Source of the DNA: JAJPXC01 sp964562375
GTDB lineage: Bacteria; Bacteroidota; Bacteroidia; Bacteroidales; Muribaculaceae
Assembly (NCBI GenBank): GCA_964562375.1
Contig: CAZLSW010000029.1
Coordinates: forward strand, 1-36,062
Direction of reading: 5' to 3'
Length of the DNA stretch: 36,062 bases
In this document: one piece after another, positions 1 through 6,710 of the stretch
Position numbering within the stretch: the first letter of the stretch is position 1
Layout: every line of letters begins with the position of its first letter
The notes under the pieces: generated by a model
What the model saw: the letters and a program-made list of their open reading frames with translations, nothing else
Databases searched by the model: none
Told to the model about the DNA's origin: nothing
Program-made: the position numbers and the translations under genes

Positions 1-59
1 ACCACCTAAATCAACACATTAAAAATTCGGCTCTAAAAAGTGACGAAAACAGGTGTTAT

Positions 60-125
60 CCCCGGGTTCCCGATGGTCACCCGGGGTTATTGCCACCCTC
101 GCCGCGTTGCGGCTCAAGCTATTCG
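60..125 (-). repeat. Composite intergenic hairpin element, copy 1
   Basis: Read leftward, this stretch has a GAGCCGCAACGCGGC hairpin, then GGCAATAACCCC, then a perfect 8-bp stem (60-67 pairs with 79-86, CCCCGGGT/ACCCGGGG). The same order of parts occurs after the malate dehydrogenase gene (17051-17124), where about 50 bases align closely. A third, partial copy lies at 17246-17280. It is a dispersed non-coding element; its function is unknown. Confidence 0.6.
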
Positions 126-130
126 CCTTG

Positions 131-138
131 CGAAGATA
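131..138 (-). promoter_or_regulatory. Possible leftward -7 box (TATCTTCG)
   Basis: The reverse strand reads TATCTTCG, matching the TAnnTTTG/TAnnTTCG form seen upstream of other genes in this window. It would start transcription leftward into the hairpin element at 60-125 and a gene beyond the window edge. No -33 box was identified, so this is weak. Confidence 0.3.
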
Positions 139-154
139 GCGATTATTTCCGAAA

Positions 155-201
155 CGACCAAAATAAGTGCGCCAGCCCTCCTCCATCGGGGGTTGGCGCA
201 C
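155..201 (-). terminator. Terminator after the LuxR-type regulator gene
   Basis: Positions 167-178 (GTGCGCCAGCCC) pair with 190-201 (GGGTTGGCGCAC) with one G-U pair. On the reverse strand the hairpin is followed by TTATTTT. It lies about 35 bases past the stop of the leftward regulator gene, where an intrinsic terminator of that two-gene operon would be expected. Confidence 0.7.
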
Positions 202-234
202 CTTCTTACAGATGGCTAGTTTTCCATTGACGTC

Positions 235-846
235 CTATTTATTTCCGTCGAGGACACTTTTTATAAAGGGTCCCAGGTTTTGGGAAGTGGAATCGAGGCC
301 TAATTTGCGGCGAATTTCATGACTGATGATGTAATGTCGCTTGGTTTCCATGACATGACCTACCTCTGTGCCACGTAAGCCTGCAGCATACAGGCAGATG
401 AAGCTAAGCTCCGTTTCCGTCAATCCAGCTTTCACAAATTTATTGTAAGCCAAAGGGTATGTCGCTTGTAAAGAGTTGCGCATTTCTCTTAATAGTTGTT
501 CGCGGTTATCCGTCAATTTCGCCATCCAATCTTGGAAATCCTTTCCTATCTGGGGGTTTTCAGCCAATCGGCTCAGTAAAAATCTATCAAGCATCTCAGA
601 GCGCTTGCGTAACGGATCCAGAAGCGCATTGTTCAACTGGCTATTTTGCTCCAGCACGGATTGAAAATCGATAAGTTCGTTTTCTAATTGCTTGATTAAT
701 AGCGTATCTCGTTCATGTTGGAGTTTTAGGACCTTGTAGCGCCAAACCACAATTGCAATAATTAGCAACAATAAGAGAAACACGGCCAAGGCTTGATACA
801 ATAATGCCTCGTTGGCCAATTCCATATTTGTTACTTCAAGAAACAT
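235..846 (-). CDS. Membrane-anchored LuxR-type HTH regulator
   Basis: A protein of about 200 residues with one N-terminal membrane helix (about residues 15-35), a charged coiled-coil stretch (about 40-100) and a C-terminal helix-turn-helix (about 140-190). The HTH has the LuxR/GerE look: LTETELSFICLYAAGL, then TEVGHVMETKRHYI and RRKLGL. This layout (single membrane span, coiled coil, C-terminal HTH) is common in Bacteroidota, where such proteins are inferred to sense envelope state; the ligand and target are unknown. It starts 3 bases after the upstream membrane-protein gene, so the two are almost surely co-transcribed. An internal ATG at 825 (MELANE) is an equally plausible start. Both genes look more AT-rich than the neighbouring genes, which hints at a different origin. 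Confidence 0.75.
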   Translation of the reverse strand: MFLEVTNMELANEALLYQALAVFLLLLLIIAIVVWRYKVLKLQHERDTLLIKQLENELIDFQSVLEQNSQLNNALLDPLRKRSEMLDRFLLSRLAENPQIGKDFQDWMAKLTDNREQLLREMRNSLQATYPLAYNKFVKAGLTETELSFICLYAAGLRGTEVGHVMETKRHYIISHEIRRKLGLDSTSQNLGPFIKSVLDGNK

Positions 847-849
847 ATG

Positions 850-1215
850 TTATTGAGGCTTAGTTAATTGGAGTGTGAATAAAGCCCACCCCAGAATTAC
901 AAGAGAGAAGGCAATCCCGGGATGAAGATACTCTGGAATAAAGGATTTAAAGATAAGTACCACAAACATAATTACACCAGCGGTATTTATCCAGGCAGAG
1001 CATTTGAAGAGATTCCAAGCTTCTTTGCGGGAGGTCTTATGCATTAATACGAAAATCGCAGATATCAATGTGAGTGTAACCATGAAGGCGAAAGGAGCAT
1101 CGACAAACATAGATTTCTTATCGACAGTGAAGGCGGCCGCCATAGACAGCCAACCACATACGCCGGCGGTGAGAGCCGAGGGCCAGTTGAGAAATTGCTT
1201 GAGAGTTTCGTTCAT
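850..1215 (-). CDS. Small four-helix membrane protein, unknown function
   Basis: A 121-residue protein with about four hydrophobic segments (about residues 12-32, 42-60, 70-92, 98-116) and short polar loops (KKSM, HKTSRKEAWN). I do not recognise a family. It is the first gene of a two-gene operon with the LuxR-type regulator 3 bases downstream. One inference is that the pair forms a membrane sensing unit or shares a stress role. A TACCTTCG -7 box with a TTTG -33 box lies 30-60 bases upstream and supports this start. Confidence 0.6.
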   Translation of the reverse strand: MNETLKQFLNWPSALTAGVCGWLSMAAAFTVDKKSMFVDAPFAFMVTLTLISAIFVLMHKTSRKEAWNLFKCSAWINTAGVIMFVVLIFKSFIPEYLHPGIAFSLVILGWALFTLQLTKPQ

Positions 1216-1244
1216 CAGGTGGGGATAATTTGATTAATACAGCG

Positions 1245-1277
1245 CGAAGGTAGGACGAAAAATGTTTACAATACAAA
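1245..1277 (-). promoter_or_regulatory. Promoter of the membrane protein/HTH operon
   Basis: On the reverse strand TACCTTCG (1245-1252) is the -7 box and TTTG (1274-1277) the -33 box, 21 bases apart. This matches the Bacteroidota primary sigma pattern (TTTG, about 20 bases, TAnnTTTG) apart from C for T in the seventh position. The ATG is 30 bases further on. Confidence 0.6.
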
Positions 1278-1376
1278 TAAAAAGTTTTACATTGTCGTTC
1301 CTTAATTGGCTATAAATCAGTAGCTAAATAATTTTTAGAACAAAAAAGTTTTACAATCAGTGGAGAACGTTTTACA
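1263..1376. promoter_or_regulatory. Four GTTTTACA repeats upstream of the HTH operon
   Basis: TGTTTACA ends at 1270, AAAAAGTTTTACA at 1291, AAAAAGTTTTACA at 1355 and GTTTTACA at 1376. End-to-end distances are 21, 64 and 21 bases, close to whole helical turns. The first two flank the -33 region and the others lie further upstream. They look like paired operator sites; autoregulation by the HTH protein encoded in the operon is inference. Confidence 0.45.
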
Positions 1377-1424
1377 GGGGGTGTGATCCAGGGCTCGGAG
1401 ATTGGGTAATACGCATATTCCTAA

Positions 1425-1469
1425 AATCGTGCACTCGGGCCATCGGGGGATGGGCGCGAGTGCACGATT
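1425..1469 (-). terminator. Hairpin after the 155-residue exported-protein gene
   Basis: AATCGTGCACTCG (1425-1437) pairs perfectly with CGAGTGCACGATT (1457-1469). Inside it, CCATC pairs with GATGG. It lies 22 bases past the stop of the leftward gene at 1491. There is no strong U-tract, so it may be a structured 3' end rather than a classic terminator. The TCGTGCACTCG phrase recurs in the octamer array at 23762-23828. Confidence 0.5.
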
Positions 1470-1490
1470 GTAGGATGTAGGGGTGGGGCG

Positions 1491-1958
1491 CTATTTAACA
1501 AGCGCGGCGGCAGGGGCGTAGTCGATCTGCTGGAGGTTGACCACGAGGGTGGTGTCGGGGTCGTAGGCCGATGCGGGATATACGCCGGCGGCGATTACCT
1601 TGTCCTTGGGGTTGACGAAGACGACCTTGCCCACGCCGCGAGCCGAGATGGCGCGAAGGGCCTCGGTGGTGGGCTCGTTGACGGTGTAGATGGTGCCGAA
1701 CGACATATCGGCGGAGGTCTTCTCCAGAGCGGCTTTGGCGGCGTCGATGGCTGCGGTGCCGGCGGCTGCGCACTTGTAGGCGTTGTTGATGATGATGGCC
1801 GCGCCACCGTATTGGCTACCCTTGGCGGCGCCGGTGGCCATGTCGATGTAGATTTCGTCGGTGGGGGCCACGCGGTCGACTTTGGTGATGGATACTTGCG
1901 CTGAGGCGGTGATGGAGGCGACTGCGAGGAGCGCGCCCAAAAGCACTTTCTTTAACAT
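1491..1958 (-). CDS. Small exported protein, unknown function
   Basis: A 155-residue protein with a clear signal peptide (MLKKVLLGALLAVASITASA, cleavage before Q21). The mature part is about 135 residues, rich in Ala, Val and Asp, with a single Cys (YKCAAAG, near residue 63). There is no membrane helix after the signal and no motif I recognise. It is a lone gene: a hairpin follows it and a TATCTTCG -7 box inside a perfect palindrome precedes it. A periplasmic or secreted location is inferred from the signal peptide only. Confidence 0.65.
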   Translation of the reverse strand: MLKKVLLGALLAVASITASAQVSITKVDRVAPTDEIYIDMATGAAKGSQYGGAAIIINNAYKCAAAGTAAIDAAKAALEKTSADMSFGTIYTVNEPTTEALRAISARGVGKVVFVNPKDKVIAAGVYPASAYDPDTTLVVNLQQIDYAPAAALVK

Positions 1959-2028
1959 AATTGCTTGTGATTTTGATTTATTACTTGATTTTTGACTTGA
2001 AATTTCGGCTGCGGTTTAACGCAATTTG

Positions 2029-2061
2029 GGGGCGAAGATAGCACATTTCTATCTTCGCCCC
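2029..2061. promoter_or_regulatory. Perfect 13-bp inverted repeat holding a -7 box
   Basis: GGGGCGAAGATAG (2029-2041) and CTATCTTCGCCCC (2049-2061) are perfect inverted repeats with a 7-base spacer. On the reverse strand, TATCTTCG at 2033-2040 is a good -7 box for the exported-protein gene that starts at 1958. The mirror copy gives the same box on the forward strand. It could also be the 3'-end hairpin of the leftward gene ending at 2115, or an operator over the promoter. Confidence 0.5.
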
Positions 2062-2114
2062 TACTAATCACACAGTTAAATAAAGTTAAGTATTTCTTAA
2101 AGGAGGGAAGGGGG

Positions 2115-2930
2115 CTATTGGGCGACGGAGAGGGAGCGCACGTTGATGGAGCCGCCTGAGGAGGTGCTCTTGGTGAGAGTGGTGGCGGAGCCTGAGAGGG
2201 TGATGTCGCCGCCTGAGGAGGCGGTGGCCGCGATGGCGGTGGCCTCGATGCTCTTGAGGTCGAGGTCGGAGCCCGAGCTGCTGGCGGCGGTGATGTTGAC
2301 GGCCTTGGTGATTTTCAACTCGATATCGCCGCCCGAGGAGGCCGCGGCGTTAAGGTTGGTGGCGAGCACTTTGGAAATCTCGATGTCGCCTGCCGATGAG
2401 GCCGCGAGGTTGACCGTGGGGGCTTGCACTACTTTGCAGTCGAAGTCGCCCGACGACGATGTGGAGATGGCGATCGAGCCGGTGGCCACGACGTCGGTGA
2501 GGTCGAAGTCGCCCGACGAGGAGGTGGTGAACACCATGTCCTTTCCCTGCAACTGCTGCTTGCATTTGATGTCGGCGCTCGACGACAGTGTGTATTGGGC
2601 GAGCGCGGGGCCGGTTACACGGGCCTTGATATCGGCGCGTTTGTTAATGGTTCCATGTATTCCCAGCACCAGGAAGCCGTTGTGCTCCGAGACGGTAACG
2701 TTGGGGAGGATGGCCTCGTCGGCGGTAACCTCGATGATGGTGGTGACGAGCTCGTTGTTGGGGAAAAGCTCCACTTCAATACCCGAGGAGACTGAGAGGC
2801 CCACGGCGTTGTTGAAGGTGTAGGTGTTGGTGGCGTTTTTGCCGGTGAGCTTTACCGAGGAGTTGTCTTTGCACGATGCGGTTGCAACCAAGGCGAGTGC
2901 CACGGCGAGGGTGATGAGGATGCGCTTCAT
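2115..2930 (-). CDS. DUF2807 (head GIN domain) lipoprotein
   Basis: From the chosen start the protein has 271 residues: a lipoprotein signal ending in ATASC-K (lipobox Cys near residue 20), then repeats of the form SSGGDIEL, SSSGDFDC and SSGGDITL. These are the hallmark of the DUF2807/putative auto-transporter adhesin head GIN domain, a right-handed beta-helix fold common in Bacteroidota. No enzyme activity is known for the family; a surface or periplasmic location is inferred from the lipobox. The frame is open to 3053, but that extension translates the Lrp gene's terminator hairpin and lacks a signal, so the start at 2930 (or 2942, MDKIMKR) is preferred. Confidence 0.85.
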   Translation of the reverse strand: MKRILITLAVALALVATASCKDNSSVKLTGKNATNTYTFNNAVGLSVSSGIEVELFPNNELVTTIIEVTADEAILPNVTVSEHNGFLVLGIHGTINKRADIKARVTGPALAQYTLSSSADIKCKQQLQGKDMVFTTSSSGDFDLTDVVATGSIAISTSSSGDFDCKVVQAPTVNLAASSAGDIEISKVLATNLNAAASSGGDIELKITKAVNITAASSSGSDLDLKSIEATAIAATASSGGDITLSGSATTLTKSTSSGGSINVRSLSVAQ

Positions 2931-3011
2931 GATTTTGTCCATTGCGTTGAATTGAGGATTGTTTATTAATATGACGCAGATGGGCGGGTAAAAGTTACAG
3001 CCTGGGGAGAA

Positions 3012-3058
3012 AAAATTCACCCCGCGGTATCCCGCGGGGCACGCGACCGCCATGGCGG
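3012..3058 (-). terminator. Terminator after the Lrp/AsnC gene
   Basis: On the reverse strand CCCCGCGG (3032-3039), a four-base loop and CCGCGGGG (3020-3027) form a perfect stem, followed by TGAATTTTTTC. A 12-base palindrome CCGCCATGGCGG lies just before it at 3047-3058. It is about 50 bases after the Lrp gene stop and ends before the DUF2807 gene start. Confidence 0.8.
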
Positions 3059-3104
3059 CAAGCTTTTATTCTTTTAATCCTTTAAAGGAGGAAAGGATGC
3101 AGGG

Positions 3105-3572
3105 TTAATTTTCGTCGAGGTGGACGGGGATCTCGCGGTGAATGGAGTGGTCGAGGGAGATGAGTGTCTCGGTGCCGGTTACGCCGGGGATGTTCTGGAT
3201 GCGGTTGTTGAGCAGGTCCATCAGGTGCTCGTTGTCGCGGGCGAAGAGCTTGACGAGCATGGTGTAGGGGCCGGTGGTGTAGTGACACTCCACGATTTCG
3301 GGAATCTTCTCCAATTCGGGCACAACGTCGCGGTACATGGCGCCGCGCTCGAGGTTGACGCCGATGTAGGTACAGGTGGCGTAGCCGAGCACCTTGGGGT
3401 TGACGGTGTAGCCCGAGCCGGTGATGACGTTGAGGTCGATCATGCGCTGGATGCGCTGGTGGATAGCCGCGCGCGACACGCCGCATTCCACGGCCACGTC
3501 CTTGGAGGCGATGCGGGCGTTGCGCATGATTATGGATAGGATTTTTTTGTCGAGGGTGTCAATTTTTTCCAT
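3105..3572 (-). CDS. Lrp/AsnC family transcriptional regulator
   Basis: A 155-residue protein with an N-terminal winged HTH (about residues 1-60: IDTLDKKILSIIMRNARIA, then VSRAAIHQRIQRMI) and a C-terminal ligand-binding RAM/AsnC domain (about 70-150: GYATCTYIGVNL, VVPELEKIPEIVECHYTTG, TETLISL). The length is typical of the family. Lrp-type proteins form dimers and octamers and regulate amino-acid and nitrogen genes; the target here is not evident. An ATG at 3593 would add seven residues (MRPNSSE), but it overlaps the TAATTTTG -7 box at 3591-3598, so the MEKIDTLD start at 3572 is chosen. The gene is monocistronic with its own terminator. Confidence 0.92.
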   Translation of the reverse strand: MEKIDTLDKKILSIIMRNARIASKDVAVECGVSRAAIHQRIQRMIDLNVITGSGYTVNPKVLGYATCTYIGVNLERGAMYRDVVPELEKIPEIVECHYTTGPYTMLVKLFARDNEHLMDLLNNRIQNIPGVTGTETLISLDHSIHREIPVHLDEN

Positions 3573-3590
3573 TTCACTGCTGTTTGGGCG

Positions 3591-3598
3591 CAAAATTA
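3591..3598 (-). promoter_or_regulatory. -7 box of the Lrp/AsnC gene
   Basis: The reverse strand reads TAATTTTG, an exact TAnnTTTG match, 19 bases before the ATG at 3572. A TTTG lies 23 bases further upstream (3622-3625), slightly too far for an ideal -33 box. Confidence 0.55.
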
Positions 3599-3652
3599 CG
3601 AATAATATTCCAAATTATAAGCAAAATGTCAAAAATTATTACAGAAAAGAAT

Positions 3653-3779
3653 TGTCGGGCCGACACGGCCCGACATCCTTTCTAAATTTCCGGGCCGACA
3701 CGGCGGGACAATTCTTTTCTCATGTCGGGCCGACACGGCCCGATATCCTTTCTAATTGTCGGGCCGACACGGCCCGACA
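3653..3779 (-). repeat. Tandem hairpin array at the nhaD 3' end (4 units)
   Basis: Four copies start at 3653, 3688, 3723 and 3757 (period 34-35). On the nhaD sense strand each has arm TGTCGGGCCG, loop TGT and arm CGGCCCGACA; the copies at 3688 and 3723 carry mismatches. Spacers read like ATTAGAAAGGAT. The array begins right after the nhaD stop, whose context TCTAAGTAGGATGTCGGG contains the spacer motif AAGTAGGA seen at ispF and rsmD. No similar protein-coding role is evident here. Confidence 0.85.
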
Positions 3780-3785
3780 TCCTAC

Positions 3786-5111
3786 TTAGATTTCGAGGAT
3801 GAGGGTTTCGAGCCAGATGGTGGCGATGCCGGCGCAATAGCCCAGGAAGGCGAGCCAGGTGATGCGCTTGACATACCACATGAACGGGATTTTCTCGATG
3901 CCCATGGCTACCACGCCGGCGGCCGAGCCGATGATCAACAGCGATCCGCCCACGCCGGCGCAGAAGGTCAACAGGTGCCAGAACAAGCCGTCCTCTACGA
4001 AGGTGGCGATGTAAGCCGGATCGGCCGCGGCGGCTACCATCGCGTCGGTGGCCACCGGATACATGTTCATGCAGGCGGCGACGAGGGGCACGTTGTCGAT
4101 TATCGACGATAGCACGCCGATGATAGCGTTGATGGTGTAGGGCTCATGTACCTCGGTGTCGAGCCAGATGGCGAGGGTCTCCAGGATACCGGCGCGTTGC
4201 AGGGCGCTCACGGCCATAAGGATGCCCAGGAAGAACATGATGGTGGACATGTCGATATGCTTCACCACCTGGGAGATACGGCCCTCCATTTTGCCGTCGA
4301 GGTGATAATGGTGGACGATTATCTCGGTGATGAGCCAAAGTGCGCCGAGGGAGATGAGGATACCCATGTAGGGGGGCAAGTGGGTGATAGTCTTGAACAC
4401 GGGGACGAACAACAGGCCCACGACTCCCAGAATCAAAATCGCTTTCGAAACCCCCGGGTGATGGGCGGCAAGCTCGTATCCCACGCGCTTGTCCTGCTCG
4501 TTGAGCGTTTCCACCGGCTCTGCCTTGATGAACCGGGTGGCGATGGCCACGGGCACAACGACCGACACGAGCGATGGAACCAACAGGTTGACAATCAAGT
4601 CGATCGACGACACATAATTCTTCATCCACAACATGATGGTGGTGATATCGCCGATAGGCGACCAGGCGCCGCCCGAGTTGGCCGCGAGGACGATGACGCC
4701 GGCGAAAATCCAGCGCTCCTTTTGGTCGGCGAGCATTCGGCGCAGCATCATCACCATGATGATGGTGGTGGTCATGTTGTCGAGGATACTCGACATGAAG
4801 AAGGCGACGATGGCGAGGATCCACATCAGGGCGCGCTTGTTGCCGGCGTGGATGCGCTTGACAAGGATGTTGAAGCCGCCGTAGCGGTCGATCAGCTCGA
4901 CGATTGTCATGGCGCCGATCAGGAACACGATAATCTCGCAGGTGTCACCCAGGGCTTCAATCAGCTCGCCGGGGAGCTCGGGGTCGTGGGCACAGAGGGA
5001 GTAGGCGCTCCAAAGGATTCCACACATAAGCAACGCGAAGGTTGCTTTGTTGATGTTGACAACATGCTCTAAGGCAATCATTATATAGCCTGCCGCGAAG
5101 GCTATAATCAT
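3786..5111 (-). CDS. nhaD: Na+/H+ antiporter, NhaD type
   Basis: A 441-residue polytopic protein with about 11-12 membrane helices. It matches the NhaD family of the ion transporter superfamily in length and motifs: ALEHVVNINKATFALLMCG near the N-terminus, SSILDNMTTTIIMVMML (about residues 110-126), NSGGAWSPIGDITTIMLW (about 146-163) and SSIIDNVPLVAA (about 335-346). NhaD exports Na+ or Li+ in exchange for protons at the inner membrane. The frame is open to 5189, but that extension translates a heptamer repeat array (LITNHSSLILNTS), so the start at MIIAFAAGYIM is chosen. The stop lies at the start of the hairpin array at 3653-3779. Confidence 0.93.
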   Translation of the reverse strand: MIIAFAAGYIMIALEHVVNINKATFALLMCGILWSAYSLCAHDPELPGELIEALGDTCEIIVFLIGAMTIVELIDRYGGFNILVKRIHAGNKRALMWILAIVAFFMSSILDNMTTTIIMVMMLRRMLADQKERWIFAGVIVLAANSGGAWSPIGDITTIMLWMKNYVSSIDLIVNLLVPSLVSVVVPVAIATRFIKAEPVETLNEQDKRVGYELAAHHPGVSKAILILGVVGLLFVPVFKTITHLPPYMGILISLGALWLITEIIVHHYHLDGKMEGRISQVVKHIDMSTIMFFLGILMAVSALQRAGILETLAIWLDTEVHEPYTINAIIGVLSSIIDNVPLVAACMNMYPVATDAMVAAAADPAYIATFVEDGLFWHLLTFCAGVGGSLLIIGSAAGVVAMGIEKIPFMWYVKRITWLAFLGYCAGIATIWLETLILEI

Positions 5112-5133
5112 GAAGGTAATCACGGGGGAGGTA

Positions 5134-5170
5134 TTAAGTATTAGTGATGAGTGATTAGTGATTAAGTATA
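5134..5170. repeat. Short heptamer array (AGTGATT) before nhaD
   Basis: AGTGATG AGTGATT AGTGATT (5143-5163), flanked by TTAAGTA and AAGTATA, gives about four to five imperfect 7-base units. It lies 23 bases upstream of the nhaD start. In the nhaD sense direction each unit carries CTAATCA, so a TAA recurs every 7 bases. Confidence 0.6.
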
Positions 5171-5227
5171 ATAGCTTGGATGATGGCAATTTAACTGTAT
5201 CACGTCGCGTAGCCTCTAAGCTATTAG

Positions 5228-5262
5228 GCTAAACGCTAAATGCTAAACGCTAAACGCTAAAT
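5228..5262. repeat. Heptamer array (GCTAAAC/GCTAAAT) at a gene 3' end
   Basis: Five uninterrupted 7-base units: GCTAAAC, GCTAAAT, GCTAAAC, GCTAAAC, GCTAAAT. On the sense strand of the lipoprotein gene that ends at 5264, units read TAGCRTT and start immediately at its TAG stop codon, so TAG recurs every 7 bases and falls in all three frames. Confidence 0.85.
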
Positions 5263-5263
5263 G

Positions 5264-5656
5264 CTATTTATTTATGGTGTAGAGGACGACTGTCTGGGAG
5301 TTGTTCATGCATACGACTTGGACAGTGTAGTAGCCTGTCCATCCCTGGGCGTTGACCTGGGTGTAAAGAGAGGCGAACGCGTTGGCGATTTTGGTGCGGC
5401 ACTCGCTGTAGGTGCCCGAGAGCTGGAAATACTGCATGTTGTGGTCGACACCGAGGGCCGCGGGAATTTTTTCTTGGAAGAATGTAAGCACTTGGTTGGC
5501 TTCTTCGATCGACCCGTCCACTTCGGACAGGGTAAGGGAGTAGTTCCAGGTTTGGTCGGTGTTTTCGTCGTCATCGTCGTCGCCACAGGCGGTGAGGGTG
5601 ACGGCGGTAAGGGCAACTGAAAGGAGGAGAGCGAAATAAGTGATGAACCGTTTCAT
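5264..5656 (-). CDS. Small lipoprotein, unknown function
   Basis: A 130-residue protein with a lipoprotein signal peptide ending TLTAC-GDDDDDEN (lipobox Cys at residue 24). The acidic run directly after the cysteine matches the lipoprotein export signal that sends Bacteroidota lipoproteins to the cell surface. The mature domain of about 105 residues has two further Cys (SECRTK and VVCMNN) that could form a disulphide. No family recognised. Its TAG stop is the first TAG of the heptamer array at 5228-5262. A TAACTTCG -7 box lies 38 bases upstream of the ATG. Confidence 0.7.
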   Translation of the reverse strand: MKRFITYFALLLSVALTAVTLTACGDDDDDENTDQTWNYSLTLSEVDGSIEEANQVLTFFQEKIPAALGVDHNMQYFQLSGTYSECRTKIANAFASLYTQVNAQGWTGYYTVQVVCMNNSQTVVLYTINK

Positions 5657-5693
5657 GGGATGATGTTAATTTATGGCGTGAGTTTTTGTGGTG

Positions 5694-5701
5694 CGAAGTT
5701 A
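5694..5701 (-). promoter_or_regulatory. -7 box of the small lipoprotein gene
   Basis: The reverse strand reads TAACTTCG, the same variant found upstream of the Wza gene (13586-13593) and the malic enzyme gene (32673-32680). It sits 38 bases before the ATG at 5656. No clear -33 box was seen. Confidence 0.45.
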
Positions 5702-5757
5702 CGCATAATTTCAGTAACTTGGCCGGCTTGACCGTGAATTTTTTGGGCGGCGAGGGA

Positions 5758-6708
5758 TTATCGGGCCAATTCGTCGTAAACCGAGCGGATTCGTCGGGCA
5801 ATTGACCTGTTGTCGAGCCCCAATTGGAGGATGCGCTCGCGGCCATTGGAGCGGGTGTCGCGCTCGATAATGCCGGCGCAGCAGGCGGCGAGTTCCTCGG
5901 GGTCGGCGGACGGGGTAACGGCCGAGTGAGTCACCCCGTCAAGGGTCACTCTCACGTCGCCCACGGGCACGGTCACCACCGGTAAGTTGCAGGCCATCGC
6001 CTCCTTCACCACCTGTGGACTACCCTCGCTGTGGGAGGTGAGCAGCAGGATTGACGCCTGGTTAAACAAATCGTTTACCTCTTGGCGCGACATGCCCTTG
6101 ACGTGTCGCTCCTCGGGATCGACGCCGTACTCTTTGCGCAGGATGTCGAGGGTGGCGGCGAACAGGGGATAGTTTTTCACCCACCGGGAGGGGTCGGAGG
6201 GAAATACGATAATCGGTCGTGAGGGTCGAGGGGCGTTTTCCAGGGGATGGAACGTTTCGACATCCACGCCGCAGGGACACAGGATATGTCGCTGGCAATA
6301 TTGGGCCACCACTTGGTCCATCGAGTCGTTGAGGGTGAATGCGGCGTCGGCTCGGCGCAGGGCCCGCTTGGAGATTGCCACCTGCGCCCATAGCTTTTGG
6401 GCGATCTGGATGTCACCCCCGTGGAGCGACATCACCACGGGAGTGTCCACTTTCCCCATCAATAGGAACAACCCCGAGAGGCCGTAGTGGACATGCACGA
6501 TGTCGTAGTCTCCACGCTTGATTTTCCTGCGAATGTCCGGGACGCTTTTGATGTATTCCAGCTTGGATTTGTCGCCTTGAATCACGTGGAAGTCAAATTC
6601 CAGGTCGGGGTACCATTTTTTCAGGGCCTCCACCTGCTCCTTGACGAAAATCCCATAGAACGGCTTTTGGGCCGTGGGATACATATTGGTGACAATCAAG
6701 ATTTTCAT
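5758..6708 (-). CDS. Glycosyltransferase family 4
   Basis: A 316-residue GT-B fold glycosyltransferase. The N-terminus MKILIVTNMYPTAQKPFYG and the later DIVHVHYGLSG are typical of GT4 acceptor domains. The donor-site motif HSEGSPQVVKEAMACNLPVV (about residues 230-250) has the E-x7-E arrangement of retaining enzymes. It should transfer a nucleotide-activated sugar onto a lipid-linked glycan at the cytoplasmic face; the sugar cannot be told. It is the last gene of the polysaccharide operon, its ATG two bases after the acyltransferase stop. The same frame stays open upstream to 7122, but that part runs inside the acyltransferase gene and is not used. Confidence 0.9.
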   Translation of the reverse strand: MKILIVTNMYPTAQKPFYGIFVKEQVEALKKWYPDLEFDFHVIQGDKSKLEYIKSVPDIRRKIKRGDYDIVHVHYGLSGLFLLMGKVDTPVVMSLHGGDIQIAQKLWAQVAISKRALRRADAAFTLNDSMDQVVAQYCQRHILCPCGVDVETFHPLENAPRPSRPIIVFPSDPSRWVKNYPLFAATLDILRKEYGVDPEERHVKGMSRQEVNDLFNQASILLLTSHSEGSPQVVKEAMACNLPVVTVPVGDVRVTLDGVTHSAVTPSADPEELAACCAGIIERDTRSNGRERILQLGLDNRSIARRIRSVYDELAR

Positions 6709-6710
6709 AC

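Noticed and set aside
19..201. 60-residue leftward open frame
   Set aside because: It translates the terminator at 155-201 and the hairpin element at 60-125 and has no protein-like features.
2931..3053. Longer start for the DUF2807 protein
   Set aside because: The added residues translate the Lrp terminator and would bury the lipoprotein signal.
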